64,000 nt of DNA from GCA-2732755 sp965228265 (GTDB taxonomy: Bacteria > Planctomycetota > Phycisphaerae > Phycisphaerales > UBA1924): positions 3,162,001-3,226,000 of the forward strand of contig OZ245804.1 in assembly GCA_965228265.1 (NCBI GenBank), in the 5' to 3' direction. The translations under genes were made by a program, and so were the position numbers. The stretch's first letter is position 1. Every line of letters starts with the position of its first letter. The notes under the pieces were generated by a model, which did not search any database, was not told where the DNA came from, and saw only the letters and a program-made list of their open reading frames with translations. This document shows, piece by piece, positions 6,459-15,499 of this stretch.

Positions 6459-7763
6459 TCAATCCACGAGCCTGGGGCTTCGCAAGAGTCCCAGGCTCGT
6501 TGTCATTGTGTGGAGATAGCTCTGGTCCCCCACCGGGCCGAACTCGCCATCGGCGAAGAAGCCGGCGACGGGCAGCGGCCTGCTGTCGACGTCGATGTGT
6601 TTGCCGCTCTTGGCCTGCTGCACGCCCGCCTCGGTCGGCGAGAACGCCCGCGCGATGTTCGAGGCGTCGTGGTGAGGCTCGCTGAAGAACCGCTTGCCCC
6701 GGCTGACGCACGTGAACACGAGCCCTGCCTCGGGTCTCGGCCTGAGTTTCTGAGCGTCCAGCAGCATGCCCAGGTCGCCGTGGGCTGTCTTGGCGTCGCG
6801 GATATGGATCTGCACGGTCTGCCCGACGCGGAAGAAGTCGTTGGCGATGACCGCTCCGGTGGTGGCGTCGATGCTGTGCACGCCGCGGATGAGGAAATCG
6901 CCCTGCCCGAAGCGGTCTCGGTATTCGTTGATGACCTTGCCGAGCAGCATGCCCTTGGCGAGTGCGACGCGCTCGCCGACGGGCAGGTCGCCGACCACTT
7001 CCTTGAGCATGTCCACGGCCCGCTTGCCGCCGAGCTGCTGGATGATGTTGTCACGGGCTTTGGTGACGACCATCGTGGGCCCAATGGGCTTGCAGCCCTG
7101 GCTGACAACGCCTTCGAGGTGGAGGTCGCCCGAGAGGCTGAGCCCGACGCCGCCGGCGTTTCGGATGTCGTCGTTGAGTCCGATCGCGTTCTGCCCGGGT
7201 GCGCCGGCCGAGGACGCGAAGCCGCCGAGGATCGGCATCGCCCGCGTGGCCTTGCTCATCGCGGGCAGCGCCCGCACGAGGGGCACGGAGTACGGGTCAC
7301 AGAACAGGAGCATCCCCGAATGATCGCCCTCGACGTGCATCGCCTCTGCGAGCACATCGCGGTGCCAGTCGGGCCCGGGCTTGGTGGGCACCTTCGGGAG
7401 CTCATCGACGAGGAAGGGACTGATGCGCACACCGGGCACGGCCGCGAGCATGAGCGAGACGCCCGGCGCGTCCTCGACCTCGATCTCGCCCCCGATGACG
7501 CCCTTGGCGCTGCAGGTGACGACGTGCGCGGCTCCGGTCACCTGCCGGATCAGGGCGGCCATCGCCGAGGCGTGCAGCACGTGCGGGCCCGTGATGAAGA
7601 CGAGCGCGAGGTCTGGAGTCTGCCCGCCCAGACGCGTGAGCGCCCGCTCTGCGGCTTCCTTGGCCGCCGACGCGGATTCTGTCCGTACGGAAAGCGCCGC
7701 GGCAAATCTCGGAAGAATGGGCTGGGGGGCGTCTGGCATGGGCGAACCGATCGTACCGGTCAT
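6459..7763 (-). CDS. FIST domain sensory protein
   Basis: 434 residues with an N-terminal FIST domain (about 25-240) and a FIST_C domain (about 250-400). Typical blocks are VVTCSAKGVIGG, ILGGFASSAG and the ending ADGEFGPVGDQSYLHTMTTS. FIST proteins are thought to sense small ligands, perhaps amino acids, and usually sit beside signal transduction genes. Here no kinase or cyclase is adjacent and no output domain is fused. The ATG at 7763 lacks a clear Shine-Dalgarno; an in-frame ATG at 7739 is an alternative. The 3' end contains an 11-bp stem (ACGAGCCTGGG at 6466-6476, CCCAGGCTCGT at 6490-6500) that may stop transcription from both sides. Confidence 0.8.
   Translation of the reverse strand: MTGTIGSPMPDAPQPILPRFAAALSVRTESASAAKEAAERALTRLGGQTPDLALVFITGPHVLHASAMAALIRQVTGAAHVVTCSAKGVIGGEIEVEDAPGVSLMLAAVPGVRISPFLVDELPKVPTKPGPDWHRDVLAEAMHVEGDHSGMLLFCDPYSVPLVRALPAMSKATRAMPILGGFASSAGAPGQNAIGLNDDIRNAGGVGLSLSGDLHLEGVVSQGCKPIGPTMVVTKARDNIIQQLGGKRAVDMLKEVVGDLPVGERVALAKGMLLGKVINEYRDRFGQGDFLIRGVHSIDATTGAVIANDFFRVGQTVQIHIRDAKTAHGDLGMLLDAQKLRPRPEAGLVFTCVSRGKRFFSEPHHDASNIARAFSPTEAGVQQAKSGKHIDVDSRPLPVAGFFADGEFGPVGDQSYLHTMTTSLGLLRSPRLVD
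6466..6500. terminator. Hairpin between convergent genes (possible terminator)
   Basis: Perfect 11-bp inverted repeat ACGAGCCTGGG / CCCAGGCTCGT with a 13-nt loop, lying after the stop of the gene at 6044-6421 and inside the last codons of the FIST gene. A T-rich stretch (TTGTCATTGT) follows on the plus strand. Convergent placement favours a bidirectional terminator. Confidence 0.5.
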
Positions 7764-7779
7764 CCGGGAACGGGTGCAC

Positions 7780-7785
7780 TAGACT
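7780..7785 (+). promoter_or_regulatory. Probable -10 box TAGACT
   Basis: TAGACT lies 27 nt before the TTG start at 7813, leaving room for a short leader with the weak ribosome site GAAAGG. The gene on the other strand starts at 7763, so this short region serves both directions. Confidence 0.35.
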
Positions 7786-7812
7786 GAAGAGAGATTTCTG
7801 AAAGGGATCCCT

Positions 7813-8436
7813 TTGAGCAGCCACCAGCAATCCGTCTCACGCGCCGCGATCGTGATGTTTCTCTACGCCGCACTGATCCTGACCTTTGGGATCATGGCGT
7901 ACCTGATCGCCCCGCCCGGCGCCAACGCCAAGACGGCTGTCGTCGTCACCGCCATCTGCGCCGTCGTGATGAGCGCGATGGGTGTGATGACGCTCATGAT
8001 CCATAAGAAGCGCAACATCGGGATGATCGGCATCCACGTCGGTCTGCTGCTCCCCCTGATTTTTGCGTCGCTCTTTCTGATGCGGGCGGGCTCGAACTAC
8101 CGCGCTTCGGGTGTGTACAACTACTTCCAGAACGCGTACCAGGCCGACCTAGACGACCGCAAAGCAGAGGACACCACGGCCAACCGTGACTCATTCCTCT
8201 CCGGCGCCAAGCCCGAATCCGGCGACGAGATCCCCACGGGCGACAAGGGCTACCTCGGCTTCATCCTCACGATGCTCTTCGGGGTGAGCGTGGCGGCGTT
8301 TGTGGTGCTCCTCCTGAGCAGGCCCAAGCTGCCGCCCAAGCCCGCGACGGCTCCCGAGCCGGTGACGTCCAAGCCCAATGCAGAATCGTCCTCAGCACCC
8401 AAGAGCGCCGAGGACGATCCGTTCAGCAAGACCTGA
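7813..8436 (+). CDS. Four-helix membrane protein, TMEM14-like topology
   Basis: 207 residues with four membrane segments: about 12-32 (IVMFLYAALILTFGIMAYL), 40-63, 70-93 and 149-171 (LGFILTMLFGVSVAAFVVLLL). A Pro/Ser-rich cytoplasmic tail follows. The glycine-rich helix pattern recalls the small TMEM14/UPF0136 family, but the soluble loop between helices 3 and 4 (about 55 residues) is not typical, so the assignment is tentative. It uses a TTG start at 7813, with GAAAGG about 9 nt upstream and no better codon in frame. Confidence 0.55.
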   Translation: MSSHQQSVSRAAIVMFLYAALILTFGIMAYLIAPPGANAKTAVVVTAICAVVMSAMGVMTLMIHKKRNIGMIGIHVGLLLPLIFASLFLMRAGSNYRASGVYNYFQNAYQADLDDRKAEDTTANRDSFLSGAKPESGDEIPTGDKGYLGFILTMLFGVSVAAFVVLLLSRPKLPPKPATAPEPVTSKPNAESSSAPKSAEDDPFSKT

Positions 8437-8454
8437 TCTGTTTCGCCTGCGAGC

Positions 8455-9939
8455 TTACTGCTGACCCGAGCCGGCCTGGATCAGGTCGATCTTCAGCGGC
8501 TCGATGATCAGGAGGTTCAGCCTCGGGTCGAGCTCGGGCGTGCCGACCACGCCGATCGTCTCGCCCAGCATGTTCTCAAGGTTGATGTCGTCGCTCGGAC
8601 GCAGGTAGCCCATGGTCCGCGGGGCCTCGGTCACGCCCAGCGACTGCACGCGGTACATGCGGGGCAGGCGGCGGCCGTCGTACACGGCACTCGGGAGCAG
8701 ACGCCCCACCACCGCGTACGAACGCTGGATCTCCAGCTCGCGGACCTTGTTGACGAGTTCCTGCTCGCGCTCGCTGGCCCGTTCGCCCAGGCTCGCGTTG
8801 GCGCGGGTGGCTTCCTGCACGCGCTGACGGATCTTGAGGACCGACTGACGCTGACGCAGAGCCGTGCGAAGACCCGCGTTCTCGGGGGTGTCCGGGGTGG
8901 CCTCGTACATGCGGGTCACCTCGGCGAGCAAGGGGCCGTACTCGGCTTCCTCGGTCGTCTGCTTCTGCACCGCAGCGAAGAGCTGCTCCAGTTCCTCGAT
9001 GCTGCTGATCCGGAGCGGCGCGGGCTTCTCGGCCTCGGGCTGGGTGTTCGTATTGGTCGGCGTGGCGACGTCGGTGCCGGAGGTCGGGTTGGGGGTGGTC
9101 GGGGCCGTGTTGGTCGGCGCCGTGGTCGGAGTGGTGTTGGCGGGGGTGGACTGCACTGGCTGGGGCGTCGGGGTGTTCGCCGCGACGTCCTCGTCGATCA
9201 TCGGCTCGACGAGCGAGTCGTCCTGCCCCGGGTCGACGGCGGGCTGTTCGTCGTTGGTCGCGACTTCGACATCTTCCTCGGGCGTGACCACGGCTCCGGG
9301 ATCAACCGCGGGCTCGTCGGTCTGAGAGTCGTCGTTGTTCTGTGCGACCGCCGGTGCGTCGCCCTGATTCTTCCACGCCTCGACTTCCGAGGGCGTGGCG
9401 GCCCGGAGGAAGGAGAGACGCACGTAGCCGCGGGCATCCTCGGGCGCTTCGACGCGGTAACCCGCCAGCTCGCCCGAGAGGTCGTTGACGGCTTCACCGA
9501 TGACGGTGAACTGTGTGCCGCGGGGCGCGGGGGTGGAGAGCAGCTTGCTCCAGCTCCCGCGAGCACCTGCGAGGGCGTTGTACGCGACGAGGCTGTCGTC
9601 GCGTGAGAGCGTGAGCGACTTGCCATCACCCGAGATCTGGGCATATTCGGTGCGAACGAGTGCGGCGGCGGACTTGGGGTAGGCGACTCGGGCCCAGCCG
9701 CTGGAGGTCTCGCCGTCCATCACGAGGATGGTGCCGGCGCGGAGTTCGGCGACGGGGTAGTACGCGGTGCCGGCCCCGCATCGGATCATGGCCCGCTGAT
9801 CGGTCACGAGCATGTGCTGGGGTTCGATCTCGCTGACCTGCGAGGAGACCTGTGCCGACGCGTCACTCACGAATCCCGTCTGGGGGAGTCCGAGTGTCGT
9901 GACAAGCGCAACCACGCCACCGATCCACTTGCTAGCCAT
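8455..9939 (-). CDS. Secreted SH3-like protein with Thr/Pro-rich linker
   Basis: 494 residues. A signal peptide (about 1-29, ending ASA) is followed by a bacterial SH3-like region (about 40-190: MIRCGAGTAYYPVAELRAGT, later GYVRLSFLRAATPSE). A long acidic then Thr/Pro/Asn-rich linker runs from about 200 to 310, then a coiled-coil stretch (about 315-410), and a compact C-terminal region ending LLIIEPLKIDLIQAGS. Such layouts are common in envelope proteins that bind cell-wall material. The ATG at 9939 follows GAGGAG. It is divergent from the TolC-like gene, so the two may share an envelope role. No enzymatic motif is seen. Confidence 0.65.
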   Translation of the reverse strand: MASKWIGGVVALVTTLGLPQTGFVSDASAQVSSQVSEIEPQHMLVTDQRAMIRCGAGTAYYPVAELRAGTILVMDGETSSGWARVAYPKSAAALVRTEYAQISGDGKSLTLSRDDSLVAYNALAGARGSWSKLLSTPAPRGTQFTVIGEAVNDLSGELAGYRVEAPEDARGYVRLSFLRAATPSEVEAWKNQGDAPAVAQNNDDSQTDEPAVDPGAVVTPEEDVEVATNDEQPAVDPGQDDSLVEPMIDEDVAANTPTPQPVQSTPANTTPTTAPTNTAPTTPNPTSGTDVATPTNTNTQPEAEKPAPLRISSIEELEQLFAAVQKQTTEEAEYGPLLAEVTRMYEATPDTPENAGLRTALRQRQSVLKIRQRVQEATRANASLGERASEREQELVNKVRELEIQRSYAVVGRLLPSAVYDGRRLPRMYRVQSLGVTEAPRTMGYLRPSDDINLENMLGETIGVVGTPELDPRLNLLIIEPLKIDLIQAGSGQQ

Positions 9940-10095
9940 AAATGCACGCTCCTCGTGTCTGAAATCTCACCCGGTTCCACCCACCCAGATGTCGAAGGTT
10001 GCGACAAAGGGGCGCCGGGCGGCATAGTCTACGTCACCAGGACGAGGCTGACAGCCGGAAACCCCGGAGCTGACGGCACAAAGGACCATTCCCAG

Positions 10096-11862
10096 ATGGA
10101 CAAAGCGAAACTTTCCCCCGCGATCATGCGTCTTCTGCCTGTCGTTTGCGCAGGATTTGCTCTCTCGGGGTGTACAGGGCCGGTCGTGGACCGGGACCGG
10201 AGCGTGCTCACCCGCTCGGTGATCGACGCTGTTCGCCGTGAGATGGTTGAGGCAGAGAAGTCCCCCGAGTACCTGCTGACCGACCGCCAGGACTCGGTTG
10301 AGAGCCTTGGGATCCCCGAGGCCCGGATGAGCCAGCTCCGCGAGATGGGCGGCCCGGAGTCCTACGAGCCCGGCGCGTTCCCGATGGACAACGACCTGCT
10401 CGGCGCCGAGCAGCGGATGGTGGCCGTCAGCCTTGAGCGGGCGATCCGCTCGGCCGCGGAGCGGAACTCGCAGCTCCAGTTCGACCGTCTCCGCCCGGCG
10501 ATCTCGGAAAGCCAGCTCGTTGCCGCCGAGGCCAACTTCGACTGGACGTTCTTCGTTAACGGGCAGTACCAGTCGATCGACCGACCTCGCACCAGCTCGA
10601 CGTTCTTCAGCACGGCCGCGGACGTCTACAGGCAGAGCGACCTGACGACGGGTGTCCGCCGGCGGCTGACCAGCGGCGGCACGTTCACACTCGACACCTC
10701 GTGGACCAACTCGGACAACGAGACCCCGGGCCTGACCGTCGTGCCCAACCCGGCCAACACCGTGACGGTCGGCGCGCAGCTGACGCAGCCCTTGCTGCGC
10801 AACGCGGGCTCGGACTACGCGCTCTCGCAGATCCGCATCGCCGAGAACGCCGAACGCGACGAGGTCGCCACGCTCGAGATGAGCATCATCAGCACGCTCC
10901 GCCAGACCGAGGAGGCGTACTGGGGCCTCGTGCAGGCGCACCAGAACCTGCTCATCCAGCAGCGTCTGCTCGAGCGCGGCATCGAGGTGCGCGACAAGAT
11001 CGTCAACCGACGCGATCTCGACGCGACCGATGCGCAGATCGCCGACGCCAAGGCCGAGGTCGAGAGCCGCAAGGCCCAGGTCATCCGCGCCCAGCGCAAC
11101 CTGCGGGCGGCCAGCGACTCGCTCAAGGTGCTCATCAACGACCCCGATCTGACGATCGGCTCGGAGGTGCTGCTCCTGCCGGCGGACATCGCCATCGATG
11201 AGCCGATCCGGTTCAGTCTTGTCGACGCGGTGACGACGGCCCTGACCGAGCGCCCCGAGATCGCACGGGCGCTGCTCTCGATCGACGACTCGACCATCCG
11301 CAAGCAGGTCGCGCGGAACCAGCTTCTGCCGAGGCTCGACCTTGAGATCTCCGCGCGGTTCTCGGCGCTCGACGAGGACGCCAGCGACGCCTACGGCGAC
11401 GTCTGGGAGGGCAGCTTCGTCGACTACATCATCGGGCTGTCGTACGAGTACCCGATCGGCAACCGCGCCGCCAACGCGGCGCTGCGTCAGCGGCAGCTCG
11501 AGAACATCCAGGCAGTCACCTCGTTCCAGAACACGGTCCAGCAGGTCGTGCTCGAGGTGAAGAACGCCCTGCGTGACACGGTCGCCGGTTACAAGCTCAT
11601 CGCCCAGACCCGCGCCTCGCGCGTCGCGGCGACGGAGAACCTCCGCGCGTTCGAGGTCGTGATCGAGACTAGCGGCGGATACTCGGCCTTCAACCTCGAC
11701 CAGTGGCTCAGCCGCCAGCAGGCGCTGGCGCTCGCCGAGGCCGAGGAGGTCCAGGCGCTCGTGAACTACAACATCGCGATCAGCCGCCTCTACGCCGCCA
11801 TCGGCCGCACGCTCGAGCGCAACGGCATCAAGTTCGTGGTTCCCGAGACCGCCGACGAGTAA
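10096..11862 (+). CDS. TolC/NodT-like outer membrane efflux lipoprotein
   Basis: 588 residues. The N-terminus carries a lipoprotein signal (FALSGC, lipid on Cys near residue 24). The rest has the long helices and strand pairs of outer membrane efflux channels, with two copies of the OEP repeat. Recognisable blocks include LTQPLLRNAGSDYA, EEAYWGLVQAHQNLL and NYNIAISRLYAAIGR near the end. It would form the outer membrane exit duct of a tripartite exporter, yet no RND, MFS or ABC partner lies beside it. ATG 10096 is chosen because it starts the signal peptide; the frame is open further upstream but encodes no recognisable sequence. Confidence 0.85.
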   Translation: MDKAKLSPAIMRLLPVVCAGFALSGCTGPVVDRDRSVLTRSVIDAVRREMVEAEKSPEYLLTDRQDSVESLGIPEARMSQLREMGGPESYEPGAFPMDNDLLGAEQRMVAVSLERAIRSAAERNSQLQFDRLRPAISESQLVAAEANFDWTFFVNGQYQSIDRPRTSSTFFSTAADVYRQSDLTTGVRRRLTSGGTFTLDTSWTNSDNETPGLTVVPNPANTVTVGAQLTQPLLRNAGSDYALSQIRIAENAERDEVATLEMSIISTLRQTEEAYWGLVQAHQNLLIQQRLLERGIEVRDKIVNRRDLDATDAQIADAKAEVESRKAQVIRAQRNLRAASDSLKVLINDPDLTIGSEVLLLPADIAIDEPIRFSLVDAVTTALTERPEIARALLSIDDSTIRKQVARNQLLPRLDLEISARFSALDEDASDAYGDVWEGSFVDYIIGLSYEYPIGNRAANAALRQRQLENIQAVTSFQNTVQQVVLEVKNALRDTVAGYKLIAQTRASRVAATENLRAFEVVIETSGGYSAFNLDQWLSRQQALALAEAEEVQALVNYNIAISRLYAAIGRTLERNGIKFVVPETADE

Positions 11863-11865
11863 GCC

Positions 11866-12807
11866 GTGTTCATCCATGACATCCAAGACGCCGCCAGAAT
11901 CCTCGCCGAGGGCGGTGTCGTCGCGTTCCCGACCGAAACGGTCTACGGCCTCGGCGCCGACGCACTCAATGCGGACGCGATCGCCAAGGTCTACGCGCTC
12001 AAGGCCCGACCCGCGAACAACCCGCTGATCGTGCACGTCGCCTCGATCGAGATGGCAAGAAGCGTTACCAGTCAGTGGTCCGAAACGGCGGACAAGCTGG
12101 CGCAGGCTTTCTGGCCCGGCCCGCTGACGATCGTCGTGCCCAGGCACGAGCGTGTGCCGAGCATCGTGACGGGCGGGGGCGAGACCGTTGCGCTGCGCAT
12201 GCCCGCGCACGAGATGGCGCGCGGACTCATCGAGACATTCGGCCGACCGATCGTCGGGCCGAGCGCCAACGCCTCGGGCTCCATCTCCCCCACTCTCGCG
12301 GCCCACGTCACACAATCGCTCGGCGAGGGCGTTCCCGTGCTCGATGGCGGCCCCTGCGAGCGGGGCATCGAGTCGACCGTCGTGCGCGTTGATCAGAGTT
12401 CCGTGAGCATCCTTCGGCTCGGTGTCATCGGGCGCGATGAAATCGCACGCCTTGTCCCTGTCATTGATGCACCCGCTCAGAATGCGGGCGATCCGCTGCC
12501 CTCGCCGGGCATGCTGACGAGGCACTACGCCCCGCGCACACCGACGCGGGTGGTCGAACCGGGTGACGTTGCCAAGGTGCTCGCCGAGCACCCAAGGGCG
12601 GCTCTCATCTCGATCACACCCACGAACCTGCCCGGCTCGATCGCGATGCCCGCGGATGCCTCGTCGTACGCCAGGCGTCTCTATGCCGCCCTGCGCGAGG
12701 CGGACGCGATGGACGCGGATCTGATCCTGGTCGAAAGACCGGGCGGGATCGGGCCGATCTGGGATGCGGTGCGGGACCGACTCTGCCGGGCGTCAGCGGA
12801 CCACTGA
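11866..12807 (+). CDS. sua5: Threonylcarbamoyl-AMP synthase (Sua5/YwlC type)
   Basis: 313 residues. An N-terminal YrdC-like domain (about 1-190) has FPTETVYGLGADAL, the KARPANNPLIVHVAS loop and GPSANASGSISPT. A linker with PGMLTRHYAPRTP leads into the smaller Sua5 C-terminal domain. The enzyme makes threonylcarbamoyl-AMP from threonine, bicarbonate and ATP for the t6A modification at tRNA position 37. GTG 11866 starts 4 nt after the stop of the TolC-like gene. Long Sua5-type proteins of this size are usual in many phyla, in contrast to the short TsaC of enterobacteria. Confidence 0.92.
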   Translation: MFIHDIQDAARILAEGGVVAFPTETVYGLGADALNADAIAKVYALKARPANNPLIVHVASIEMARSVTSQWSETADKLAQAFWPGPLTIVVPRHERVPSIVTGGGETVALRMPAHEMARGLIETFGRPIVGPSANASGSISPTLAAHVTQSLGEGVPVLDGGPCERGIESTVVRVDQSSVSILRLGVIGRDEIARLVPVIDAPAQNAGDPLPSPGMLTRHYAPRTPTRVVEPGDVAKVLAEHPRAALISITPTNLPGSIAMPADASSYARRLYAALREADAMDADLILVERPGGIGPIWDAVRDRLCRASADH

Positions 12808-12865
12808 GACGCGCGCGGGCTATGGTTCGCTGCATACAACCGCAAACCCCCGAGAGAGGCTCAAA

Positions 12866-14350
12866 ATGTCCGATAAGCTCCAGATTGCGCTCGCCGAAGG
12901 CGACGGCATCGGTCCCGAGATCACCAAGGCGTGCCTGACCGTATTCGAGGCCGCCGGGTGCTCCGAGCACATCGAGTTCGTGCCCGTCGAGATGGGTTCG
13001 CGCGTCTTCGACGCCGGCGACACCCGCGGCATGACCGACAGCGCGATCGACACCGTCGAGCGTCTGGGCCTGCTCTACAAGGGCCCGATGGGCACGCCGA
13101 TCGGGGGCGGGGGCAAGTCGATCAACGTCACGCTCCGCAAAACGCTGGGCGCTTTTGCCAACCTGCGCCACTTCCAGAGCCTGCCCGGCGTCGAGACCGT
13201 GTACTCCCAGGCCGGCGTGCCCGTCGACTTCTACGTCGTCCGCGAGAATGTCGAGGACACCTACGGGGGGGTCGAGTACCGCCTCACCAACGACGTCGTC
13301 GACTGCAAACGCATCATCACCGCGCCGGGCTGCGACCAGGTGCACCGCTACGCGTTCGAGGCCGCCAAGGCGTTCGGCATTGACCGCGTCACTTGCGGGC
13401 ACAAGGCCAACATCATGAAGATGACCGACGGGATGTTCCTGGATCGGTTCCGCCAGACCGCGCGAGACTACTCGGATATCGAGACCGAGGACGTCATCAT
13501 CGACGCTCTCTGCATGAACCTCGTGCTCAAGCCGCAGCAGTACAAGATGGTCGTCCTGCCCAACCTGCAGGGCGACATCGTGAGCGATCTTGCCGCGGGC
13601 CTTGTCGGCGGCCTGGGCTTTGCGCCGTCGGCGAACATCGGTGAGAAGGTTTCGATCTTCGAGGCGGTTCACGGCACCGCGCCCGACATCGCGGGGCAGA
13701 ACAAGGCCAACCCGACGAGCCTCCTGCTCTCGGGCCTGATCCTGCTGCGCCACATCGGCATGCAGAAGCAGGCCGGCACGATCGAGAACGCGCTGATCTA
13801 CACGCTCGAGTCGGGCGTGCACACGGGCGATGTGCGTGGCGAGAAGGAGCCCGTGGGCACCGCCGAGTTCGCACGGGCCGTCGCCGACAACCTCGGCAAG
13901 ACCCCGAGCGAACGCTACGCCCGCCCCGTGCCCGCGCAGGACACCCCGAGCTTTACGCCCCCCGAGCGTCCTCGCGTCAACCGCATGATGCGCACCTACG
14001 AGACGCTCACCAGCGCGATCGTCGGCTGCGACATCTACATCGAGACACTGCTGGCCCCGCACGACCTCGCGCAACGGCTCGAGATGATCTGCGCCAACAC
14101 ACCCTTCAAGCTGACCATGATGTCCAGCCGCGGCACACAGGTCTGGCCCACCGGCTCGGTCTACACCGAGGTCGTTGACTACTACCGCGCCCGCTTCGAG
14201 CTGCGCGACAAAGCGATGACCGGACGCGTCGGGCAGCAGACGCCCATCTTCCTCTTCGAGAAGGTCGGCGAGAAGTTCGACGTCGCCAGCTTCCAGATCC
14301 TCAAGGAATTCGAGGGCAAGCGGGGCTTCTCACTGGCGCAGGGGCAGTAA
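12866..14350 (+). CDS. icd: Isocitrate dehydrogenase
   Basis: 494 residues of the isocitrate/isopropylmalate dehydrogenase family: AEGDGIGPEITKACL at the N-terminus, a substrate loop GKSINVTLRKTLGAFANLR, ENVEDTYGGVEYR, HKANIMKMTDG and the signature around NLQGDIVSDLAAGLVGGLG. The extra C-terminal domain of about 110 residues after the catalytic core (from about 375) matches the long isocitrate dehydrogenases found in alphaproteobacteria and others. It oxidises isocitrate to 2-oxoglutarate in the TCA cycle. Cofactor preference is not decided by eye. ATG 12866 has GAGAGG 6 nt upstream; a longer in-frame start at 12764 would overlap sua5. Confidence 0.9.
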   Translation: MSDKLQIALAEGDGIGPEITKACLTVFEAAGCSEHIEFVPVEMGSRVFDAGDTRGMTDSAIDTVERLGLLYKGPMGTPIGGGGKSINVTLRKTLGAFANLRHFQSLPGVETVYSQAGVPVDFYVVRENVEDTYGGVEYRLTNDVVDCKRIITAPGCDQVHRYAFEAAKAFGIDRVTCGHKANIMKMTDGMFLDRFRQTARDYSDIETEDVIIDALCMNLVLKPQQYKMVVLPNLQGDIVSDLAAGLVGGLGFAPSANIGEKVSIFEAVHGTAPDIAGQNKANPTSLLLSGLILLRHIGMQKQAGTIENALIYTLESGVHTGDVRGEKEPVGTAEFARAVADNLGKTPSERYARPVPAQDTPSFTPPERPRVNRMMRTYETLTSAIVGCDIYIETLLAPHDLAQRLEMICANTPFKLTMMSSRGTQVWPTGSVYTEVVDYYRARFELRDKAMTGRVGQQTPIFLFEKVGEKFDVASFQILKEFEGKRGFSLAQGQ

Positions 14351-14375
14351 AGAAAGCCAGTATCGGGAACGCTCA

Positions 14376-14819
14376 ATGCTCAAGGTCGAGCCGATCTCGC
14401 CGGCGGATCGCGACGTTTGGCTCGCGATGCGCATGGCGCTCTACCCGGACGAGCCGGTACACGTGATCGAGAGTGAGATCGATTCGTTCCTCAACACGGG
14501 CAAGATCGCCGGTCGTGAGCACGGCGTATTTAACGCATGCCTTCACGACGAGTCCGTTGGCTTTGTCGAGGTCAGTGATTTCGGCCAGAACCGATGTCAT
14601 ATCGAATCGTGGTACGTCTCACCGATTACGCGCGGCGCGGGAATCGGTCGATCCCTCATCGCGGCATGTGAGCACTGGGCACTGGCGCGCGGTGCAAGTG
14701 TGCTGACCTCGGACACCAACGAGAACTACCCAGACTCGCCGCCCGCGCACAAGGCCTGCGGCTTCCGCGCCTCGGAAGACGACACACTCTTTGAGAAAGA
14801 GCTCGGCGATCAGTCCTGA
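14376..14819 (+). CDS. GNAT acetyltransferase, aminoglycoside 6'-N-acetyltransferase-like
   Basis: 147 residues with a GNAT fold. The acetyl-CoA loop motif is in SPITRGAGIGRSLIAACEHWA (about 87-107) and is followed by LTSDTNENYPDSPPAHKACGF. N-terminal sequence DVWLAMRMALYPD and ESEIDSFLNTG resembles the AAC(6')-I subgroup, whose members include both resistance enzymes and housekeeping acetyltransferases. Chromosomal context gives no sign of a resistance cassette, so an intrinsic role is more likely. The stop overlaps the 3' end of the convergent rpiA by about 10 nt. Confidence 0.75.
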   Translation: MLKVEPISPADRDVWLAMRMALYPDEPVHVIESEIDSFLNTGKIAGREHGVFNACLHDESVGFVEVSDFGQNRCHIESWYVSPITRGAGIGRSLIAACEHWALARGASVLTSDTNENYPDSPPAHKACGFRASEDDTLFEKELGDQS

Positions 14820-15499
14820 CGCATGAGCCGGTCGATCTTGCCGCCGCGATCCACGAGCACCTCGTCGGCTTCGCCCAGGAAGAGCCCGTGATCGATGACG
14901 CCCGGGATGTCGTTGAGATGGGCGGCCAGCTCTTCGAGGCAGTGATCGGGCGTCAGGGGCACGTCGAGGATCAGGTTGCCGTTGTCGGTGATGAACATGT
15001 CGCCGTCCATCGTTCGGCGGCAGACGCCGTTCAGACCCACGCTGCGGAGCGAGGCCCGCGTGCTGGCCAGGCCGTAGGCCATGACCGCGACGGGGAGCGT
15101 GGCGTTGGTGCCGAGGTTCTCGACCATTTTGTGCCCGTCGACCATGTAGACGCGTCGCTTGCTGGCCCAGGCGACGATGCGCTCGCGGGTCATCGCCCCG
15201 CCCGAGCCTTTGAGCATGCGGAGCTTGCTGTCGACCTCGTCGGCGCCGTCGAAGAGGTAATCGACTTCCTCAACAAGCGCGAAATCGACGACGCGCAGCT
15301 CCAGCTCCCGCGCGAGCTGCTCGGTCGCCTCGCTCGAGGCGACGCAATCGACCTTGAGGTCTTCGGCTCGGATGCGCTCGGCAAGGGCGCGCACGCCCCG
15401 GCGGGCGGTTCGGCCCGTGCCAAGACCCACAAGCATGCCCGACTGGATCGGGGCGACGGTGGCTTCCGCCAGATGATCGGTGACCTGCTGCTCACTCAA
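14810..15499 (-). CDS. rpiA: Ribose-5-phosphate isomerase A
   Basis: 229 residues. MLVGLGTGRTA is the phosphate-binding loop, VDYLFDGADEVD carries the catalytic acidic residues, LKGSGGAMTRERI is the ring-opening lysine loop, and GVIDHGLFLGEADEVLV ends the domain. It interconverts ribose-5-phosphate and ribulose-5-phosphate in the pentose phosphate pathway. The TTG at 15499 gives the normal length and overlaps the stop of the aldehyde dehydrogenase by 8 nt, so translation is probably coupled; an in-frame GTG 12 codons earlier is the alternative. Third gene of a leftward group with pfkB and the dehydrogenase. Confidence 0.9.
   Translation of the reverse strand: MSEQQVTDHLAEATVAPIQSGMLVGLGTGRTARRGVRALAERIRAEDLKVDCVASSEATEQLARELELRVVDFALVEEVDYLFDGADEVDSKLRMLKGSGGAMTRERIVAWASKRRVYMVDGHKMVENLGTNATLPVAVMAYGLASTRASLRSVGLNGVCRRTMDGDMFITDNGNLILDVPLTPDHCLEELAAHLNDIPGVIDHGLFLGEADEVLVDRGGKIDRLMRQD

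Noticed and set aside
9967..12591. An 874-codon open frame antisense to the TolC-like and sua5 genes
   Set aside because: It is the reverse of two clear genes, has Arg/Asp/Gly/His-biased composition typical of GC-rich antisense frames, and no recognisable domain.
14376..14819. Aminoglycoside-resistance cassette
   Set aside because: The GNAT protein resembles AAC(6')-I enzymes, but there is no integron site, insertion sequence or composition shift around it.
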